A stretch of DNA of 64,000 nt from Pseudomonas marvdashtae (GTDB lineage Bacteria; Pseudomonadota; Gammaproteobacteria; Pseudomonadales; Pseudomonadaceae). The notes under the pieces are model-generated. The model was not told the origin of the DNA. It did not search any database and worked only from the letters and a program-made list of their open reading frames with translations. This document shows, one piece after another, positions 27,619 through 36,359 of the stretch. Positions within the stretch are counted from its first letter, which is position 1, and each line of letters opens with the position of its first letter. The position numbers were made by a program, and so were the translations under genes. Location: NCBI RefSeq assembly GCF_014268655.2, contig NZ_JABWQX020000001.1:3998001-4062000 (forward strand), given 5' to 3'.

Positions 27619-28178
27619 TACAATACCCCTAGGTCAATGGTCGCGGTGCTTTCGTCTGCCAGGTCAAACCGACTGGCAGGAATATTTTCAAAGTTAAATG
27701 GCGCGACTCCGAGCAGACCGAAGTCCATAACCGTCGGATTGGCATTGTAATAGTCGATGGCCTGGATATTGGGATCGAAGAGGTTCTTGTTGATGAACCG
27801 GTTCGGCAGCGTGAAGGTCAGCGGTATGGCCTGGGTCCGCACGATGGTCGTGGGACGAACACCTCCAACCAGGCTAGGCGCGTAATAGACCTGGGCTCCA
27901 GCCGAATCAAGGATCTTGATTGAATATTCGCCATCGACAACCAGCTGAACTGGCGAGCCGTTGAGCATTGGCACGCCGCCAGCACCGGTTCGAATTGGCT
28001 GCGCGATAGCCACGGTTGCACCGGACTCCTGCACGGCGCGGACCACAAGCCGATTGCTCGGGATCTCCGGGTCAGTGTCCGGATCGCCTACATAGATGAA
28101 CCCGTTGAACACCGGGCGCCCTCTTGTTGGGTCCGCATAGTAGGTATACGGTGGCTTTACTTCATTGGTGTCTGCCAT
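27618..28178 (-). CDS. P22-tailspike-type head-binding adaptor protein
   Basis: Protein of 186 residues. Residues ~8-110 (RPVFNGFIYVGDPDTDPE, AQPIRTGAGGVPMLNGSPVQ, YSIKILDSAGAQVYYAPS) match the head-binding domain of P22 tailspike, which docks on the tail machine. Unlike tailspike there is no beta-helix or endorhamnosidase part. A short C-terminal region follows, presumably the docking site for the fibre encoded next. ATG 28178 is chosen because GGAGA precedes it; 28190 is an alternative. Confidence 0.8.
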   Translation of the reverse strand: MADTNEVKPPYTYYADPTRGRPVFNGFIYVGDPDTDPEIPSNRLVVRAVQESGATVAIAQPIRTGAGGVPMLNGSPVQLVVDGEYSIKILDSAGAQVYYAPSLVGGVRPTTIVRTQAIPLTFTLPNRFINKNLFDPNIQAIDYYNANPTVMDFGLLGVAPFNFENIPASRFDLADESTATIDLGVL

Positions 28179-28241
28179 GCTCTCCACCATCTTGGTTTGA
28201 TTTGAGGTGATTTATGATTCATCTAGCTGTTTCAGTTTTTC

Positions 28242-30353
28242 TTACCGTTGCGGTTCTTCAATTTCTTGAGCGCGTGCTGATTGAGCACCGGCGTTCAGTT
28301 GCCGAGCGAGCTGCAGCGCCAGGCGCTTCGACGCTTCAGACTTCGGCGCAGAGCCGATCCTGATCATCGCGTTGCGGACCACTGGGCTTTCATAGGCGCG
28401 CGCCATCGCGCCGACCGAGGCGCCAGCGGCCAAGGTTGCACCGAAGTCACCAATCAATGACCCCGCCGCCGCAGCGCCAAGCGGCGCATAAAGCTGCTGC
28501 CCTGTGGCCGTTTGAACGCCCGCTTCCCCCGCCCGCTTGGTGGCCGCAAGAACCAACTTCAACCCTTCCAGCTGCTTGCGTTGCTCACCCTTGAACAGAA
28601 TCCCCGTCTGCGACTCCATGCGCCGAAGCTCGGCGATGAATTTCTCGGGCGATGGGTTATCCAGGCCGCCGGCCTTTGTCAGTGCTCGCTGGATGACAGT
28701 CGCCCGGGCCGCATCGCGACCGCTGCTGTCGAGCGATTCGTACAGGCTTTTCACTTCGCTGCGCTTGTTGCTGAACAGAAGGTTTTCCGCCACTTCCGGC
28801 GTCAAATCGCCTTTGTCGAGCACAGTTTTGAGCCTGGTCCTGGTCATCTTTTCGGCCTGGCCGCGGTAGATCGAGTCCGCAGACTTCAGTCGGGCCAAAT
28901 CCCGAGGACTAAGCGCCGCGGTGGCGGCCTCTTCCATGTCGCCGCTCAGCGCCGAGTAGACCCGGTTCATGAGAGCCTTCGCGCGAGTCGGTAGCTGGCT
29001 GCGGCCCTGGTTGTCGTAGGAGCTAACCACCTCACGCAGAGCTGTGCGGTTCTCCTTGAGCGTGCTGTATGTCTGGTTTGCTGCTCCAAGCGTGTCTTTG
29101 AACTGCTGGAGTTCCTGGACCGCCTCCTTGCTCGACACAACGCCAGGCTTGGAAAGCTCTGAGATGGCGTCATCGATCGCCTGAACAGTCTTCGGATAAG
29201 GCGCGGGGCCGAGACTGTCGACCATCGGCAGCAGCTCCTCATAACGTTTGCCGGCGGCCTGCATGACTTTGGACTTCTGAGCTTTCAGGCCTTCTATTAC
29301 CTGGTCAGGCTTAGGCGTGGGGTATCGGTCGCCAAGCTCCTGGATTGCGCGCTGGCGCGCTTCCTGCTGCGTGGCCCGCAAACCGCCGGTACCTGCAAGC
29401 GGGATACGCTCACCGACAGCCTGCGCTGATTTGCCTATGAACGTACCCGGCGGCGCGACATCGCTGGTCATCAACGGGATCTTGGCTGCTTTTGCGGCCT
29501 GAACGATCTCCGATTGTGCCGCCGGCGCGCCGCGCAACACTTGAACGCCGCGCTTGGCTGCGTCCATCACCGCGCCGCCGGCGCCCATGGCCAGGGGCAG
29601 TGCAGCACCGGTCGCACCCGAAAGCGCCACCTCGTTCTGGTCGAAGTTTCCGCCAGCCGCCGCCTGTCCGCCTTCGATCAGGGCCTGGGTTGCAGCTGAT
29701 GTGCCTCCGAGTACTGCGGCCTGCTTGAGCGCACCACCGCCGATTGCCGATGCCGCGCGCCCTGTGGGAGCGAACGCAGCGCCGATGCCGGTGGCCTGCA
29801 ACGCATCCATGCCGGTGAAGCCCGGCTTGTTGATCATCGCCCGGGCGCCCGTTGCGTTGTTGGCCGCGATCAGGTTGCCTTTTTCGTCCTGCTGGATTCC
29901 TATCTCTGGCGATAGCGCCTTCAGAGTTTGGGCAATCTCTTGCGGGTCGGTCATCGTGACCAGGGCGGCGGTGACAGCAGCGGCTTTACCCGCGGGGATA
30001 TCCAGGCCAGCCAGCAGTCCGGAGTTTTGCAGCTCTGGCAGCTCCTGGGTCGCCCGTGACTGCCTGTCGTTGCCAGTGATCATGTTGCCGATTGAGTCGA
30101 GCAGCCCGGGTTCCTCTGGCGCTGCCGACGCTTCTGGCTCTACATCCGCGGGAGGAGGCGCCGAATCTGCAGACGCTTCCGGCATCATGGCTTGGCCTTC
30201 TGGCGCTGAAGCAGCCTCCGGCGCTGGGGCCTGCCGTTGAGCATAGAGCTTCTTGGCCTGGGCAATGACTTGCTCCTGGCTTGCTCCGGCCGGCCCGCGC
30301 AGGGTGATGACCTGGCCGTCTGGCGACTTCACTTTGTACTCTTGAGTGGCCAT
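28242..30353 (-). CDS. Large virion DNA-ejection protein (P22 gp16 position)
   Basis: Protein of 703 residues. The N-terminus (YKVKSPDGQVITLRGPAGAS) is a small domain often seen on podovirus internal virion proteins. A Pro/Ala-rich linker (about 40-90) leads to a long helical body. A Gly/Ala-rich stretch near 180-270 could be membrane-seeking. By position, last of the ejection-protein genes, and by size it corresponds to P22 gp16, which enters the cell with DNA. No lytic transglycosylase motif is evident. One-base overlap with the upstream gene indicates coupled translation. Confidence 0.7.
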   Translation of the reverse strand: MATQEYKVKSPDGQVITLRGPAGASQEQVIAQAKKLYAQRQAPAPEAASAPEGQAMMPEASADSAPPPADVEPEASAAPEEPGLLDSIGNMITGNDRQSRATQELPELQNSGLLAGLDIPAGKAAAVTAALVTMTDPQEIAQTLKALSPEIGIQQDEKGNLIAANNATGARAMINKPGFTGMDALQATGIGAAFAPTGRAASAIGGGALKQAAVLGGTSAATQALIEGGQAAAGGNFDQNEVALSGATGAALPLAMGAGGAVMDAAKRGVQVLRGAPAAQSEIVQAAKAAKIPLMTSDVAPPGTFIGKSAQAVGERIPLAGTGGLRATQQEARQRAIQELGDRYPTPKPDQVIEGLKAQKSKVMQAAGKRYEELLPMVDSLGPAPYPKTVQAIDDAISELSKPGVVSSKEAVQELQQFKDTLGAANQTYSTLKENRTALREVVSSYDNQGRSQLPTRAKALMNRVYSALSGDMEEAATAALSPRDLARLKSADSIYRGQAEKMTRTRLKTVLDKGDLTPEVAENLLFSNKRSEVKSLYESLDSSGRDAARATVIQRALTKAGGLDNPSPEKFIAELRRMESQTGILFKGEQRKQLEGLKLVLAATKRAGEAGVQTATGQQLYAPLGAAAAGSLIGDFGATLAAGASVGAMARAYESPVVRNAMIRIGSAPKSEASKRLALQLARQLNAGAQSARAQEIEEPQR

Positions 30354-31633
30354 TATTCAACGATCTCCCAGCCATCAGACGACGCTGCCGCTGGCGCAGC
30401 CTTGGCCTTGGCACCCCCTTTGGTTTGCTCCTTCCACGCCTGGAGCATGCCGCGCTCGCTGCCGTTGTCGGTGATCCAGTCGGATTTGAAGTTGTTGTAC
30501 TCGGCCGAGCGCTGTTCAAGCTTGGCCAGGCCACGAAGGAATCCGGAAATCTGCTGTTTGTTCGCCTTGTCGGTCGGGAATCCAGACAGGGCCAGCTTGA
30601 TGTCCATGTCGGATGCGGCACCTGGTGGAAGGTTGCTGACTACCTGGGATGCCTTGATGGCGTTGAAACGCTGGCGCAGGTTGGATACAGCATCTTGGTC
30701 ACCGGTCGTCTCCTTGAGCGTTTCCTGCCAGTTGCCCAGCAAGCCGCCGCGGATATTCGATTGATCGACCTGGCTGGCCAGCTCGCCGTAGCGCGCGGCA
30801 TTGCCTTCGGATTGCAGCGCCTGGTCGCCGGCGTCGGACAGGCGCTTCTGCATGTTCACAGAAAGCTCCTGACCTTCCTTGCTGACGAACCCGCGCTGAC
30901 GGCCGAACTCCAGCGCCCCTTCCGGGTTGTCGCGCTTGAGTTGCTGGTAGAACTGGTAGTCCTGCATTCCGGCGGTGGGCTTGGTCATTCCGCCGGCGCC
31001 TTCGCGAGCGGCCCGGGCCGCTGCGCGCTGATTGCGGCCAGCCTCGGCACGCTCAAAGCGCATGTCTTCGCGCTCCATCTTCTGCTGTTCAAGTGCTGCA
31101 CGCTGCTTGGCTTTGTGCTCGTTGGCGATGACTGTGTAGCCCTTCGGATCGACGGCGGCCCACACGGTTTCCATGGCCTGAAGCTCGCCGTTCGGGTTCT
31201 TCTGGTAATCCTGATAGGAGCGAAGAGTATTCGAAGGGTCGCGCCCCTGCTCCTGCAACGAGTTGATTCGCTCCTCATAGATAGAGGCGCGCTGCTCGGG
31301 CGTAGCCGTCAGCAGTCGGCGGGCGAACTCGCCAGCCTCCTTGTTCTTGCGCTCATCGTCCAAGCCAATGGTTTTGCGCAGGTTGTCTCCAATCTCAGGA
31401 TACTGCAGCGAGACCTGCGCCATCTCTTCAGGGTCGCCGTTCTTGAAGGCCTGCTGAGCAGCGGAGGTAGCGGCGGCCATGCGTTCCTTCTGCGCCTCTT
31501 CGGCGGCGATCTGGCGCTGGCGCTCAGCCTCAACGACTCGACCCTGGCGGACGTTTGCCAGCGTGGCGCTGAGTCCGGACAGGCCGGGGGAGAGGTCGTT
31601 TCCGGCATCTACAGCAAATGGGTTCATAGCCAT
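30353..31633 (-). CDS. Phage DNA-ejection protein, P22 gp20-like
   Basis: Protein of 426 residues, close to P22 gp20 (471). It starts MAMNPFAVDAGNDLSPGLSGL and is mainly charged alpha-helix with a probable coiled coil near 35-60 and 165-205, as in gp20-like injection proteins. It is packaged in the capsid and ejected to help form the DNA conduit through the envelope. Ala-rich C-terminus ends DGWEIVE. Confidence 0.78.
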   Translation of the reverse strand: MAMNPFAVDAGNDLSPGLSGLSATLANVRQGRVVEAERQRQIAAEEAQKERMAAATSAAQQAFKNGDPEEMAQVSLQYPEIGDNLRKTIGLDDERKNKEAGEFARRLLTATPEQRASIYEERINSLQEQGRDPSNTLRSYQDYQKNPNGELQAMETVWAAVDPKGYTVIANEHKAKQRAALEQQKMEREDMRFERAEAGRNQRAAARAAREGAGGMTKPTAGMQDYQFYQQLKRDNPEGALEFGRQRGFVSKEGQELSVNMQKRLSDAGDQALQSEGNAARYGELASQVDQSNIRGGLLGNWQETLKETTGDQDAVSNLRQRFNAIKASQVVSNLPPGAASDMDIKLALSGFPTDKANKQQISGFLRGLAKLEQRSAEYNNFKSDWITDNGSERGMLQAWKEQTKGGAKAKAAPAAASSDGWEIVE

Positions 31634-31637
31634 GGTG

Positions 31638-32321
31638 TTAAGTCCAGAGTCCAGTCCAGCGACCTACGTCGCGCGCGGCCAACCCGCCTGTCAATTCGCT
31701 TTGAAGAATGCCTTTCGGCGAGGTCATCATTGCCCGGTTACCGTGCTGCCACTGGTAGCTTTCGTTCCCCAACGCTGCGCCGACGATGGCGCCGACTGGG
31801 CCGCCAGCCGAGAACCCTTGAGCCGCGCCCGTGCCTGCCGCCGCTGCGGAGCCCATCATGGTCCCCTCGTCTCGGCCTTCTTGGCCTTGCGGTGTTTGCA
31901 TGCCCTGGAACACGCCATAGGCGTCCTTCGCCATGCCGGCATACCCCAGCCCTTGGCCCAAGCCGCCTGAGCCAGCCGATCCAGCGGACCCGGCCTGTGT
32001 GCCGCCAGCAACCGCGCCAGATCCAGCACCACCAGCAGCAGAGCCGCCGGCGTAGGTCGCGCTCCCCGCCTCACCCGCCACCAACGAATTACCCAGGCCA
32101 TAACCGGTACCACCAGCCGAAGCCGCGCCGCTTGCCGCATTGGCGCCGTTGATGCTCTTATAGATGACGCCCAGGCCTTTCATGGCCTTGGCCAGTTGCA
32201 TGGCGTTTGGGTTTGAAGCCGAACCGCCAGCGTTCGGAACCTGGCGGCTCTGGAATGGCCGGTACTGATCCTGCTGGCGCTGGGCGTTCTGCGCCGTCAG
32301 TGGCGTGTATTCATAGGCCAT
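31638..32321 (-). CDS. Gly/Ala-rich virion protein, probable DNA-ejection protein (P22 gp7 position)
   Basis: Protein of 227 residues, very rich in Gly, Ala and Ser (about 55-125, GSAAGGAGSGAVAGGTQAGS). The segment QGFSAGGPVGAIVGAALGN near 170-188 has a glycine-zipper look and could be membrane-active. Position between the S74-tagged protein and the gp20-like gene matches P22 gp7. It overlaps the upstream gene by 11 bases. Confidence 0.62.
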   Translation of the reverse strand: MAYEYTPLTAQNAQRQQDQYRPFQSRQVPNAGGSASNPNAMQLAKAMKGLGVIYKSINGANAASGAASAGGTGYGLGNSLVAGEAGSATYAGGSAAGGAGSGAVAGGTQAGSAGSAGSGGLGQGLGYAGMAKDAYGVFQGMQTPQGQEGRDEGTMMGSAAAAGTGAAQGFSAGGPVGAIVGAALGNESYQWQHGNRAMMTSPKGILQSELTGGLAARDVGRWTGLWT

Positions 32322-33093
32322 GGGCTTCTACTCCGATCATGTCGTAGTTGACGCACTTGTATCCGCGGCGCTCCGAGACTGCGTGCGGGTGCGTCTTCTC
32401 GACTTCCTGGGCGATGACGCCAGCAGAGCGGCCAACGAGACCGAGCGCGGCGGCAGCGGCGTTCCATGCCCACCTGTAGACGTTGTGTCCGTTGCGCTGC
32501 CCGAGCAGCACCACTTCATCCTTAAGGCGCTCATCGGAGAACGTTTCATAGCCCTGCATGGCCAGCGCGCCGGCGCCCATGGCGTTATTGAAGTTGTTCT
32601 GGCCTTGCTGGGCGCCGAAATTGGCCTGCGCTGTCATGCCCTGCGCGGTCGTCTGTCCGATTCCAGCCATGGAGCTGGCGATGTTGTTGGCGTTGGATGG
32701 GAGCTGGGCCATGCCCTGGAGGCCGGAAAGCTGGTTGGCATAGGAGGCCATCAAGGCGTTCTGATTGACGGAGGCCAGGGCCTCGTTGGTGTTGCCAGAG
32801 CGAAGGCCGCCGGTCGCCGAAGCATTGCGCAGAACCCCCTCTTCGCCCCGCTGCACCATGGTCTGATAGAAAGGACTGTCCTCGGCGCGCTGGATGATGC
32901 TCTTGCCATCGGAAGCAAACTTGCCGTCAGCTCCAAGCGTCAGGCCATATTCCGAACCAAGGCCGGTCAGCGCGCCTTCGCGCAGGGCCTGGGGCAGTCG
33001 TTCGGTCTGCTTCAGGTAGTTGAGGGCTTCGCGCTGGGCCTGGGCCTGAACTTCTGCCGCGTCTTCTGCACCGCTATCGGATGAACCACCCAT
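32311..33093 (-). CDS. Virion protein with C-terminal S74 intramolecular chaperone domain
   Basis: Protein of 260 residues. The N-terminal 185 residues are helical and Gln/Asn-rich, like short-tailed phage DNA-transfer proteins. The C-terminal ~75 residues are a peptidase S74 / intramolecular chaperone domain: FSDERLKDEV supplies the Ser-Asp cleavage motif, followed by WAWNAAA and AGVIAQEVEKTHPHAVSE. S74 domains normally trimerise fibres and then cut themselves off. Here it sits on a protein encoded in the ejection block, so this may be a tail appendage or an unusual ejection protein. Confidence 0.72.
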   Translation of the reverse strand: MGGSSDSGAEDAAEVQAQAQREALNYLKQTERLPQALREGALTGLGSEYGLTLGADGKFASDGKSIIQRAEDSPFYQTMVQRGEEGVLRNASATGGLRSGNTNEALASVNQNALMASYANQLSGLQGMAQLPSNANNIASSMAGIGQTTAQGMTAQANFGAQQGQNNFNNAMGAGALAMQGYETFSDERLKDEVVLLGQRNGHNVYRWAWNAAAAALGLVGRSAGVIAQEVEKTHPHAVSERRGYKCVNYDMIGVEAHGL

Positions 33094-33428
33094 TATCTGT
33101 ACCTCGCATAAATTTTCAGGTCTTTGTGGTCAATCACATGGACGAACCCGCATTTCTTCACAAGCCGAACCACGCTGTCGCGCCTGATGCAGCCCATGAC
33201 CATCGAGCACCATGGCAGAAGCTCGAAAGCCAGGTCGCAGAAGTCGTTTATTGCTTCTTTCATGTGCCGAACGGCTTCCTTGTCGGCGGAAAAGTGGGCG
33301 AACACCGCATCGTCCTCGCGCGTCACTGACGCATAGACGCGGCCCTTGCTCCATCGCCACACCTGATACTTGGGCTCCCAGTACAGACCGCCCATTTCCT
33401 CGCAGAGAAAGGCGGGCCTGAAGGTCAT
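33093..33428 (-). CDS. Small phage structural protein, possibly GNAT-fold like T7 gp13 / P22 gp14
   Basis: Protein of 111 residues with Cys at several positions (LPWCSMVMGCIRRDS). The end, RRDSVVRLVKKCGFVHVIDHKDLKIYAR, resembles the last strand-helix-strand of GNAT folds, which appear as non-enzymatic morphogenesis proteins in T7- and epsilon15-like phages. Function is inferred from position only. Confidence 0.5.
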   Translation of the reverse strand: MTFRPAFLCEEMGGLYWEPKYQVWRWSKGRVYASVTREDDAVFAHFSADKEAVRHMKEAINDFCDLAFELLPWCSMVMGCIRRDSVVRLVKKCGFVHVIDHKDLKIYARYR

Positions 33429-33667
33429 ACGACCAGCACCCAGCCGGTGCGAGATCCAATCGCCGAGTTGATGTACAGCTTCTGGTCATCGGTCGACCAG
33501 AATTGCCGCGTGCGGTTGGACGGCACGACGCCCTCGGGGCTGCCTAGGCCGGTCAGCATGTAGTCGGAGGTGCGCGACACGTAGTCGTTGGCCATAGCCT
33601 CAGGCCAGCCTGTCATGCTCATGACTTCCGAGGCCGATAGCCCCAGTGAAAGATCGTCGTTAGCCAA
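33425..33667 (-). CDS. Small phage protein between the gp10-like and ejection genes
   Basis: 80-residue ORF. The likely start is TTG at 33667, overlapping the stop of the gp10-like gene in TTGGCTAA, with GGGGG about 10 bases upstream; the reading frame further upstream runs inside the gp10-like gene and is non-coding in character. The C-terminal half (SNRTRQFWSTDDQKLYINSA then GSRTGWVLV) looks like a short beta-rich phage module. In P22 this slot holds the tail needle gp26, but this protein is far too short. Function unknown. Confidence 0.5.
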   Translation of the reverse strand: MANDDLSLGLSASEVMSMTGWPEAMANDYVSRTSDYMLTGLGSPEGVVPSNRTRQFWSTDDQKLYINSAIGSRTGWVLVV

Positions 33668-35072
33668 CTTCGATATACCCCCGTCCGAATGACATCTTGG
33701 CGCGGGATGCGCCGCGCAGCTTGAAGCCGACCCAGTTCCTGACATAACCCATCCGATACACGATGTACCGCTGGTTGTAGTTGCCCGGAGAGCCGTAAAG
33801 CGCTGTGGTCTCTTTCCCGTAGGTCACGCCGTCATAGGTCATGGACACGAACAGCGTGGCGTCATCGCTTACTGAGTGCCCCGGCATGATGTCGATGTTC
33901 AGGCTGTCAACCGAGAGGCCTTCCAGGTACAGGAAGGGGGTGTAAAGCACCCACTCGGACATCTCGCCGTACTGGTCAACCGACACCGGGTCCAAAACCC
34001 CCAGGCGCAAGTCAATCTTGTCGCCGAATACCCACTTGCCCAGGCGCGGGTCGAACACGCCATTGATGCCGCGCCACGGCAGCGAGCCGGTGCCGCGCTT
34101 GAGGATCGACCAGGCATTGTCGATACCCGAACTGGACGCCGCCGTCTCGTTGAACAGAAGCGTTTCATTCGGCAGGTGGATGTAGATAAATGCCAGCCCG
34201 TCAACCTCGACTGCCTCCATGGACAGATCGGAGAGTTGTGGCTCGGTGTACTGGGCCAGGATGCGGTCAATGGCCCGGGTGCTGATCTGTTGGCTCGATC
34301 CCACGCCCAGCACATGAACGCCAAGGTCGGACTCCTTTCGGCTGCCGACGAAGTACCAGGACTGCTTCAGCTCGCACTTTGCATGCGTGGCCACGATGCC
34401 GATCTTCAGCGCTCGAGCCTGAATCCGACTGAACGCGAAGTTCGTGGTGGCGACGTTGGCGAAAAACTCAGTGGTGTAACGCCCGAACACGATCACTTTG
34501 TCGTCGGCCGTCTTGCCCACGCCCAGCGTAGGGTCAGGCGAGAACTCGGCCGTGGCGAACGCCAGCGGATCAAAGACCGATTCGTCCACCAGCGTGGTGT
34601 GATAGAGATATTGCCCGTCGGTCAGGAAGTAGTAGCCGTCAATCCAGGTGCCATCGATTGGCGTCTTGATATCCGGGTCCAGTATCTGGCGGAAGCCGTT
34701 CACCGGATCGTAAAGCCAGAACGCTCCACCGCCGATCACCGCCTGGGTGTTGAACGAGTAAGGCATAGACACCTGCTCAGACCCGGGGATATTGCCGAAT
34801 CGCTGATTCGTTCCATCCTCGTTCACGATCATGAACTGGGTGTAGGACACCCGGAAATGCTGCTGCAAGCGCTCATTCCACACGCCGCCACGGTCAGGGC
34901 CTGAGCCCGTCCCGTACTCGGTCAAGCCAGAGTGCTGCATCATGAAGCCGGCAGCGCCCATGATCGGCTTAGGCACCGCGTACATGTTCTCGGGGAGCAC
35001 GTCCAGATAGTCGGTCTGGTCGCTGATCTTGTCGCCCTTGATCAGCGTAATCGGGATCTTTTGCGATGGCAT
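33660..35072 (-). CDS. Tail accessory factor / packaged-DNA stabilisation protein, P22 gp10-like
   Basis: Protein of 470 residues, nearly the length of P22 gp10 (472). It is predicted beta-rich, with the typical early segment DYLDVLPENMYAVPKPIMG (about 22-40) and PWRGINGVFDPRLGKWVFGD near 335-355. In P22 gp10 closes the portal channel below gp4 so packaged DNA does not leak, and provides the tailspike platform. Position directly after gp4 fits. Confidence 0.85.
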   Translation of the reverse strand: MPSQKIPITLIKGDKISDQTDYLDVLPENMYAVPKPIMGAAGFMMQHSGLTEYGTGSGPDRGGVWNERLQQHFRVSYTQFMIVNEDGTNQRFGNIPGSEQVSMPYSFNTQAVIGGGAFWLYDPVNGFRQILDPDIKTPIDGTWIDGYYFLTDGQYLYHTTLVDESVFDPLAFATAEFSPDPTLGVGKTADDKVIVFGRYTTEFFANVATTNFAFSRIQARALKIGIVATHAKCELKQSWYFVGSRKESDLGVHVLGVGSSQQISTRAIDRILAQYTEPQLSDLSMEAVEVDGLAFIYIHLPNETLLFNETAASSSGIDNAWSILKRGTGSLPWRGINGVFDPRLGKWVFGDKIDLRLGVLDPVSVDQYGEMSEWVLYTPFLYLEGLSVDSLNIDIMPGHSVSDDATLFVSMTYDGVTYGKETTALYGSPGNYNQRYIVYRMGYVRNWVGFKLRGASRAKMSFGRGYIEVG

Positions 35073-35081
35073 GGGACCCCC

Positions 35082-35825
35082 TTAATTGCCGACGGCCACG
35101 GATGGCGCGACCTCGAAGTTAATAATGCGGATGTCTACGCGGCTTTCCGTTGTCGTTACCATGATCTTGACTTGCTGCCAGGCGCCGGCGGTCAGCTCGA
35201 TCGGAGCATTCAGCCGATACTTCACCACGCCATCCAGGAACGAACTGGAGACCACCATCAGGCCGCTGTCGCACTTGACCTCGATCGTCTCGATGTACTC
35301 GTCTGTGCTCAGGTACGCGGCAAAGGACTCCTCGTAGTCGTTGGTTTCGCCCTGCATGATGTAGAGCGTGCCTGGCGCGTTAGGAGGAAGCCTTGGCATG
35401 TCGGAATAGAAGCGCTGCCAGCGGGCACACAGACGGTTCCCGCTGCCAACCGGCTGGCGGGATGGGTATGCGACTTGGCGGATGCGATTGCGTGCACAGA
35501 CGCCTGAGGCCTGGGATAGGGACTGCACGGCCTGAGCCATGAGCAGAGCCGATGCGTCCTTGCCGAAGTCCGCCGCCAGGCGCGTGGCCAGGTTGGTGGA
35601 GATCATGTTCCAGAATTCTTGCGTGACGTTCAGATCGCTGTTTGGATCCGGCGTCTCCTCGAAGTTGTAGCCTATCTCGATACCGCGCGATGCGAACTCG
35701 GCCATCATGTTCTCAAGCTCGCCCAGGGCCAGCTCAAGGTCTGAAGGGTTTGGGATTACCGTAAGCCCGGAGATCCGCAGCTTTGAGTAAGCCGCAGTGA
35801 TTCTGTCGACCTTGAGCTGATTCAT
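35082..35825 (-). CDS. Tail accessory factor, P22 gp4-like, with C-terminal extension
   Basis: Protein of 247 residues. The first ~140 match P22 gp4 (head completion): LELALGELENMMAEFASRGI, GYNFEETPDPNSD and the typical AYPSRQPVGSGNRLCARWQR. P22 gp4 has only 166 residues; here ~100 extra residues follow (TLYIMQGETNDYEESFAAYL ...), predicted beta-rich. gp4 binds the portal and in P22 also has muramidase activity, whose residues I cannot confirm here. Confidence 0.82.
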   Translation of the reverse strand: MNQLKVDRITAAYSKLRISGLTVIPNPSDLELALGELENMMAEFASRGIEIGYNFEETPDPNSDLNVTQEFWNMISTNLATRLAADFGKDASALLMAQAVQSLSQASGVCARNRIRQVAYPSRQPVGSGNRLCARWQRFYSDMPRLPPNAPGTLYIMQGETNDYEESFAAYLSTDEYIETIEVKCDSGLMVVSSSFLDGVVKYRLNAPIELTAGAWQQVKIMVTTTESRVDIRIINFEVAPSVAVGN

Positions 35826-36305
35826 TTACGACTCCAACGCCTTTTCCAGGGTTGCGATGCGCTTGGTGTCCCAGCCTTCGATGCCGGCTTCCTTGGCTGC
35901 CAGACGCACGGGGTTCAGGTTCGAAGTGTCTTCTTCGGCTTCCTGATCGGGCTCAGCGGCGTAATCAATGCCGTGCTCAGTAAGCATGGATTTCAGGTGC
36001 TCGATGGTGGCGTTCAGGTTCTTTTCGATTTCGCCCTGAATCTCCAGAAGCCCGCTCAACTGCTCGACCTCGCCAGTCAGGCGATCGACTTCAGGCTGCA
36101 GGGAATTGCCAAGTCCTTCGGCGCTGCCGCTGTCGACTTCGCTCTCTTCCATTGCGACCGGCTCCGGCGGCTCATAGCCTGGCGGGTTCAACTGCCAGCC
36201 GCTAGCCAGCATGGAGTCCAGGCTGTGAACGTCGCATACGGTGGATTCGCATTCGATGCCGTGCTCGACGGTGCCGCGGCCTTCTCGATAAAGGATGCAA
36301 GCCAT
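35826..36305 (-). CDS. Phage protein with central coiled coil, unknown function
   Basis: Protein of 159 residues. It starts MACILYREG, has conserved-looking cysteines early (CESTVCDVHS), a negatively charged linker and a coiled coil near 80-115 (VDRLTGEVEQLSGLLEIQG). The end EAGIEGWDTKRIATLEKAL resembles a small helix-extended-loop-helix module. The start at 36305 is set by GAGGA upstream. That site lies just beyond the T-run of the coat terminator, so reading through that terminator is needed for expression. Confidence 0.6.
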   Translation of the reverse strand: MACILYREGRGTVEHGIECESTVCDVHSLDSMLASGWQLNPPGYEPPEPVAMEESEVDSGSAEGLGNSLQPEVDRLTGEVEQLSGLLEIQGEIEKNLNATIEHLKSMLTEHGIDYAAEPDQEAEEDTSNLNPVRLAAKEAGIEGWDTKRIATLEKALES

Positions 36306-36318
36306 TTTTTTATTCCTC

Positions 36319-36343
36319 AAAAAGAAAGGGGCCTTTCGGCCCC
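36319..36343 (-). terminator. Rho-independent terminator after the coat gene
   Basis: On the minus strand GGGGCC-GAAA-GGCCCC (36343 to 36328) is followed by TTTCTTTTT (36327 to 36319). A tight GAAA tetraloop and T-rich tract make this a strong candidate. It lies in the gap between coat and the next late gene. Confidence 0.85.
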
Positions 36344-36359
36344 AAAATTGCTCATCGTT

